Positions 42,831 through 47,103 of a stretch of 47,103 nucleotides of DNA are shown in pieces. Under the pieces are notes generated by a model, which worked only from the letters and a program-made list of their open reading frames with translations, searched no databases and was not told the DNA's origin. Source of the stretch: Arcicella rosea. GTDB lineage: Bacteria; Bacteroidota; Bacteroidia; Cytophagales; Spirosomataceae. Positions within the stretch are counted from its first letter, which is position 1. The number at the start of each line of letters is the position of its first letter. The stretch lies in the NCBI RefSeq assembly GCF_014204325.1, contig NZ_JACHKT010000039.1, positions 1-47,103 of the forward strand. The letters are read 5' to 3'. A program made the position numbers and the translations under genes.

Positions 42831-45035
42831 ATGAAAACCTTTACTTATCTGTTAATCCTCTATTTCTTATTTATTGCTACTCAAGTATTTTCACAAACAC
42901 TCGTAACAGGCAAAGTACTTGACGAAAAAGGCAAAGGCTTGCCCGGTGCAAATATTTCTTTGAAAGGCTCTTACGACGGTGCAACTGCCGATGCTGAGGG
43001 CAATTTCAAATTTAATACTTCTGAAAAAGGCGAACAAGTACTTGTCTGTACTTTTGTTGGTTTTGAAACAAGCAACAAAAATCTTGTACTAAATCAGGCA
43101 AGTATTGAAGTAGTTTTTAAACTGGTTGAAATGGCGAACGAACTCAATACCGTAACCGTAACGGCTGGTACTTTTGAGGCTTCGGACGAAAAGAAAACGA
43201 CTTTAATCAAACCTTTGGATATTGTTACAACGGCTGGCGGCGGAGCGGACATTACCCAAACAATGACCTTACTAACGCCTGGTTCGCAACGTAATGGCGA
43301 ATCTACGGGAATGTTTGTCAGAGGTGGTTCGGCACAGGAATCAAAAATCTTAATCGACGGACTTACAGTTCAGAACGCTTACAACACCGCTTCGCCTGAT
43401 GTAGCTTCTCGCTCTCGCTTTGCTCCTTTTCAGTTCAAGGGTTCTGCATTTTCAACGGGTGGTTACTCGGCACAATACGGTCAGGCTTTATCAGCAGTTT
43501 TGTTGATGAATACCACCGATTTGCCCACAGAAACCAGCTACACAGTAAACGCCAACTTGGCACAAGTATCTGCTGGTTATACACATTTGGCGGAAAATCA
43601 TTCTTTGAGTGGAACGCTTGCTTATAATAATCTTACGCCTTTGTTTAAAGTGTATCCGCAAAATATAGATTGGATAAAAATTCCTGAACAAATCAATGCT
43701 TCGGCTTCGTATCGTCTAAAACCATCGGCTGATGCCAATTTTAAAATTGATGCGGTTTATGCGAAAAGTGAATCTGGTATGATGTTTACGAATACTGAAC
43801 AAAATCTTAGTCTTTCAAAATTTGGTATCAAAAACAATAATCTATTATTGACAAGTACTTATCAGAAAGCCTTAGACAAAAATGCAGAATGGGTTCTGAA
43901 ATCTGGTGCTTCCTATTCTTATAATCAAGATTTATTGAGTGTAAATACTGATGCTTTTGAAAAAACAGAACAGCGTTCGCAGTTCAGAGCGGTTTTGGTG
44001 AAATCTTTTGATAATAATTCAAATATACTTTTCGGTACAGAAGGACACGTCGCTCAATATGGATTAACACTTGAACAAAGTAACAGTGATAAAAAAACGT
44101 ATCAATTAACGGATAATTTCCAAGCTCTTTTCTCTGAATCAGAATTTTATGTTACTCGCAAATTGGCTGGAAGAATCGGAATAAGGGCCGAACACTCTTC
44201 TTTGGCTTCGAGTTTTAACCTTGCTCCACGATTTTCTTTGGCTTATAAAACTGGTCTTTACTCTCAAGTTTCGGTGGCTGGTGGTAGTTTTTACCAAACA
44301 CCCGACTATCAATATTATTATTACAACAAAACGCTGGGCTACGAAAAGGCAAATCATGCTGTGCTGAATTATCAATTAATCAAAGATAACCGTACTTTCA
44401 GAGTAGAGGCTTATTATAAAAAATATGAAAATTTAGTGCGTGAATATGCCGAGCAAGAAAACTATTTTGATGCCAATCCTCAACGTTTCCCGAACGGCAG
44501 AACCGACAATAGTGGAAAAGGTTTTTCACAGGGCATTGATGTATTTTTCAGAGATAATAAATCTTTCAAAAACGGTCAACTTTGGGTGAATTACAGCTAT
44601 TGCGATGCAAAACGTTTGTCGGGTAATTATTTGACAGAAACGCAACCAACTTTTGTTTCAAACCATAATTTGAATGTGATTTATAAACAGTACATCGCCA
44701 AGCCGATGATGACGGTTTCGGGTACTTATTCTTTTACGAGCGGTCGCCCTTATTACAATCCAAACAATCCAGTTTTCTTAGCCGACCGCACGCCAAATGT
44801 ACATAATACCAGTATTTGGCTCAATTACCTGACCAATATTAAAGGCAATTTTATGGTGGTTTACTTCTCGGTTGATAATGTTTTAGGAACGCACAATGTC
44901 TATAATTATCGCTACTCTGCCGATGGCAAAACTCGCACAGAAGTAAGACCAGCAGCTTATAGAACCTTTATGATTGGTACTTTTATCACGATTTCAAAGA
45001 AAAAAGTATTGCCAGAAGATATGCGTAAAAACTAA
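42831..45035 (+). CDS. TonB-dependent receptor with CarboxypepD_reg-like domain
   Basis: The 734-residue outer-membrane receptor has a signal peptide (MKTFTYLLILYFLFIATQVFSQ). A CarboxypepD_reg-like domain follows (VTGKVLDEKGKGLPGANISLKG), then a plug (GMFVRGGSAQESKILIDGLTVQNAYN) and a beta-barrel. It takes up or senses an unknown substrate through TonB. There is no SusD partner. It is followed by an exported helical protein and a LytS-type kinase on the same strand. I chose ATG 42831 as the start of the signal peptide; an in-frame TTG at 42747 lies in the regulatory region. Confidence 0.9.
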   Translation: MKTFTYLLILYFLFIATQVFSQTLVTGKVLDEKGKGLPGANISLKGSYDGATADAEGNFKFNTSEKGEQVLVCTFVGFETSNKNLVLNQASIEVVFKLVEMANELNTVTVTAGTFEASDEKKTTLIKPLDIVTTAGGGADITQTMTLLTPGSQRNGESTGMFVRGGSAQESKILIDGLTVQNAYNTASPDVASRSRFAPFQFKGSAFSTGGYSAQYGQALSAVLLMNTTDLPTETSYTVNANLAQVSAGYTHLAENHSLSGTLAYNNLTPLFKVYPQNIDWIKIPEQINASASYRLKPSADANFKIDAVYAKSESGMMFTNTEQNLSLSKFGIKNNNLLLTSTYQKALDKNAEWVLKSGASYSYNQDLLSVNTDAFEKTEQRSQFRAVLVKSFDNNSNILFGTEGHVAQYGLTLEQSNSDKKTYQLTDNFQALFSESEFYVTRKLAGRIGIRAEHSSLASSFNLAPRFSLAYKTGLYSQVSVAGGSFYQTPDYQYYYYNKTLGYEKANHAVLNYQLIKDNRTFRVEAYYKKYENLVREYAEQENYFDANPQRFPNGRTDNSGKGFSQGIDVFFRDNKSFKNGQLWVNYSYCDAKRLSGNYLTETQPTFVSNHNLNVIYKQYIAKPMMTVSGTYSFTSGRPYYNPNNPVFLADRTPNVHNTSIWLNYLTNIKGNFMVVYFSVDNVLGTHNVYNYRYSADGKTRTEVRPAAYRTFMIGTFITISKKKVLPEDMRKN

Positions 45036-45070
45036 AAAATTACTTGTTTTTCACGCTAAAAAATCAACAA

Positions 45071-45137
45071 TTCACTCCTTGAAATACTTAATTCGTCGGA
45101 ATTCCATTCATTCAAAACCCATCTTAAAATACCTTTG
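45071..45137 (+). promoter_or_regulatory. Probable activator-dependent promoter of the 45187 gene (LytTR-like site B)
   Basis: TTCACTCCTTG at 45071 and TTCGTCGGAA at 45092 begin 21 bases apart, and a consensus -7 element TACCTTTG lies at 45130, 38 bases after the second half-site. There is no TTG at -33. Both spacings equal those of site A. The gene starts at 45187. Confidence 0.55.
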
Positions 45138-45186
45138 ATTCATCAAAAAAGAAATATTTAAACATCAAAAATAAACGAATATCATC

Positions 45187-45831
45187 ATGAAAAATCTATT
45201 ATTAACTATCGTAATTGTATTAGCTTTCCTTACCTCTAAAGCAACTGACAACGAACGCTTCAACAAAGCAATGGGCGAAACCCTAGTACAATTAGGACAA
45301 GCAAAAGACCTGACTTCGTACCAAGAAGTAGCCAATAAATTTGAAAGAATTGCCAGTTCGGAAACGACAGAATGGTTGCCAAATTATTACGCAAGTTTAA
45401 CTTACTCTTTAATCGCTATGCAGCAAAAAAGCGGTAGTGAAATCGACAAGTATTTAGATAAAGCTGACTCTTTTATTGAGAAATTGGCACAGCAAAAAGT
45501 AAGTAATCAGGACGAAATAGAAGTATTAAAAGCCCAAATTGCGATGATGAGAATTTCGGTGGATGGACAAGCTCGCTACATGAAATTTGGTTCGGCTTTT
45601 GAAGCTGCCATCGCTAAAGCAAAGAGTATTAACCCAGAAAACCCAAGAGCTTATGCTTTGAAAGCACAAATGATTTTTTATACGCCAGAGCAATTTGGAG
45701 GCGGAGCAAAAAATGCTTGTCCTGAAATTCAGAAAGCTTTAGAAAAATTCGCTAACTTCAAAGCAATAAGCCCCATTTATCCAAATTGGGGACAAGAGCA
45801 AATCAAAGAAATGGCAAAAGCCTGTAATTAA
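45187..45831 (+). CDS. Exported helical (TPR-like) protein of unknown function
   Basis: The 214-residue protein has a signal peptide (LLLTIVIVLAFLTSKA) and then an almost wholly helical body with TPR-like spacing (LPNYYASLTYSLIAMQQKSG, EIEVLKAQIAMMRISVDGQARYM, NPRAYALKAQMIFYTPEQFGGGAKNACPEIQKALEKF). It is probably periplasmic. The PEQFGGGAKNACPEIQKALEKF block is a recurrent feature of proteins found beside TonB receptors and LytS/LytTR systems in Bacteroidota. It lies between receptor and kinase, has its own activator-type promoter, and ends at a terminator just before the kinase. Confidence 0.78.
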   Translation: MKNLLLTIVIVLAFLTSKATDNERFNKAMGETLVQLGQAKDLTSYQEVANKFERIASSETTEWLPNYYASLTYSLIAMQQKSGSEIDKYLDKADSFIEKLAQQKVSNQDEIEVLKAQIAMMRISVDGQARYMKFGSAFEAAIAKAKSINPENPRAYALKAQMIFYTPEQFGGGAKNACPEIQKALEKFANFKAISPIYPNWGQEQIKEMAKACN

Positions 45832-45841
45832 AATATTTCAA

Positions 45842-45874
45842 GCATGACGGCGTGAGGGTCGTCATGCCTTTTTT
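45842..45874 (+). terminator. Terminator abutting the kinase start codon
   Basis: gcatgacg (45842-45849) pairs perfectly with cgtcatgc (45860-45867) around a 10-base loop, followed by six T that end immediately before the ATG at 45875. It should end most transcripts of the 45187 gene and keep kinase expression low. Confidence 0.82.
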
Positions 45875-46942
45875 ATGGGAAAAGAATTAAAATCAAGTTT
45901 TTGGGGAAGATTCTGGCTGCTGAGTTTCTTTACCGTAATGGCATTTAATGGTCATATTTACTTTATCATTGGCATTCTCAGAGGGAAAAATCAATACAAA
46001 GATTTCTTCATCAATATCGTTTACAGCAATATTTACGATGCCACCATGATGATTAGTTTGTGCTGGTTTTTTATCCGATTTTTTCCTTCCAGTAAATTTC
46101 CAATACTCCGTCACGGCCTTTTGTCTTTGTGTATCATCGCTTCGGCAATGTTGAAATTTTTTAGTTTTTCAATTTTATACAGTTTTTTTCAAGAAAGCGA
46201 ACCCGTAAGAGTAACCAATAATGCCAGAGATAATTATGATATTTTGTTTATTCTCGGCCCGCTATTGGGTGTAAATATTATTTATTATTGGTTTACCCAC
46301 GAACGCACAAGACTTATCAAAATGACTGAGCAGGAATATCAATTATTACAACTCAACGACCTAAAAATTCGGGCAGAATTAGAGGCATTGGAGGCGAAAA
46401 TCAATCCGCACTTTTTGTATAATTCCTTAAATTCTATTGCTTCATTAGTACACGACGACCCCGACAAAGCCGAACACATGGTGCTTAATCTTTCTAAATT
46501 CTACCGATATTCCACAGGCAGAAGTCAAGAACATTATGATACTTTAGAAAATGAATTAGAAATTGTAAAGACCTATTTGGAGATTGAAAAAATCCGTTTC
46601 GATGAACGATTGGTTTATTCGGTAGAATTTGAAGATGAAGCTTTCAGAAAGTATAAAATCCCAAGATTTTTGTTGCAGCCAATCATCGAAAACGCCATCA
46701 AACACGGCATTTCTAAAATTGCAGGGATTGGAGTGCTAAAAATCAGGATTGATAAAGTAGAAGAAAACTTAACAATCAAGATTTTTGATAATGGTGTACC
46801 TTTTCCAGACAATATTTTTTCGGGCTATGGTTTGAAGTCAATTCAAGATAAACTTCGCCTACTTTCTGGTGAAACGGCTTCGATGGAACTGAGTAATTCG
46901 CCTGAGAAAGTAGTGATTATTAGTTTGCCAGTTAGCTTTTAG
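45875..46942 (+). CDS. LytS/YehU-type sensor histidine kinase
   Basis: The 355-residue kinase has four membrane helices (about 13-35, 54-70, 80-105, 120-140) and a linker helix. The His_kinase domain (PF06580 type) carries the phospho-acceptor His179 in INPHFLYNSLNSIASLV. The ATPase part shows LLQPIIENAIKHGISK (N box) and FSGYGLKSIQDKLRLL (G box). Such kinases normally pair with a LytTR response regulator, which should lie just beyond the right edge. Its start codon follows a terminator without a gap, so translation probably depends on limited read-through. Confidence 0.93.
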   Translation: MGKELKSSFWGRFWLLSFFTVMAFNGHIYFIIGILRGKNQYKDFFINIVYSNIYDATMMISLCWFFIRFFPSSKFPILRHGLLSLCIIASAMLKFFSFSILYSFFQESEPVRVTNNARDNYDILFILGPLLGVNIIYYWFTHERTRLIKMTEQEYQLLQLNDLKIRAELEALEAKINPHFLYNSLNSIASLVHDDPDKAEHMVLNLSKFYRYSTGRSQEHYDTLENELEIVKTYLEIEKIRFDERLVYSVEFEDEAFRKYKIPRFLLQPIIENAIKHGISKIAGIGVLKIRIDKVEENLTIKIFDNGVPFPDNIFSGYGLKSIQDKLRLLSGETASMELSNSPEKVVIISLPVSF

Positions 46943-47103
46943 CTGTGAGGGTTGAGCTATGAGGCTTGAGCAGTGAGCCCCCTCGCTTGCCCGTAGTGTT
47001 TTACACTAGGCAGAGTGTCAAGCCTTCTTAGAAGGCATCCGTTAGTAGTATATGAGTAAACAACTTGGGACATAATTATAAAATGCGTTGCATTTTTGCA
47101 ATG
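46943..47103. other. Downstream region with repeats and small hairpins
   Basis: After the kinase stop come AGCT/TGAGC repeat words (to about 46980), a 6-bp inverted repeat tagtgt/acacta (46994-47008) and a 7-bp hairpin gccttct/agaaggc (47022-47036). The tagtg...acact word resembles the loop region of the hairpin at 7881-7927. No gene can be supported up to the window edge. Confidence 0.5.

Overview
The window (47,103 bases, AT-rich) comes from the chromosome of a Bacteroidota bacterium. A Cytophagales/Spirosomataceae-type host (Emticicia, Arcicella, Flectobacillus or Runella relatives) is my inference. Evidence: SusC/SusD proteins, TonB-linked receptors with CarboxypepD_reg-like N-termini, Bacteroidota-type -33/-7 promoters (TTTG, 19-20 bases, TAnnTTTG), almost no Shine-Dalgarno sites, LytS-type kinases and a YpdA-type flavoprotein. 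I see no tRNA, rRNA, CRISPR array, phage or intact insertion sequence.

Layout. (1) 1-4.5 kb, + strand: the end of an unidentified gene, then aceA, pckA and fbp, a gluconeogenesis/glyoxylate block, followed by a secreted GH30 glycosidase at 4.6-6.0 kb. (2) 6.0-6.36 kb: a MITE-like element with perfect 23-bp terminal inverted repeats. (3) 6.36-15.9 kb, - strand: a set best known from Planctomycetes and Verrucomicrobia: a cytochrome c/DUF1549/DUF1553 protein, a DUF1501 protein, a GH29 alpha-L-fucosidase, a VOC protein, a Tat-exported NHL propeller, and a DUF2231-cytochrome-LRR membrane protein. A 585-bp island of hairpins and tandem repeats interrupts it. (4) 16.3-33.3 kb: a polysaccharide-utilisation locus: a sugar-porter MFS transporter divergent from an AraC regulator, then (- strand) SusC, SusD, an FG-GAP/ASPIC lipoprotein, a GH2 enzyme and a DUF5107-TPR protein. 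(5) 33.7-37.7 kb: an outer-membrane beta-barrel protein and a YpdA-type reductase. (6) 37.7-41.5 kb: a PadR / PspC-DUF2807 / DUF2807 envelope-stress-type operon with a recognisable promoter and operator. (7) 41.7-41.9 kb: a candidate small RNA with its own promoter and terminator. (8) 42.1-46.9 kb: a small membrane protein, then a TonB-dependent receptor, an exported helical protein and a LytS-family histidine kinase. The first two of these last three share an upstream two-half-site motif that looks like a LytTR-type activator site.

How it fits together (inference): two glycan-degrading systems, a classical Sus-like PUL and a planctomycete-like fucosidase/cytochrome operon, sit beside the enzymes that route C2 and C3 carbon into sugars. 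The most novel items are the unannotated small RNA, the paired LytTR-like sites, the heme-protein/fucosidase operon, and a dense set of repeat families (MITE, REP-like palindromes, 84-bp tandem repeat, 121-nt giant hairpin) placed in nearly every gap of the carbohydrate regions.
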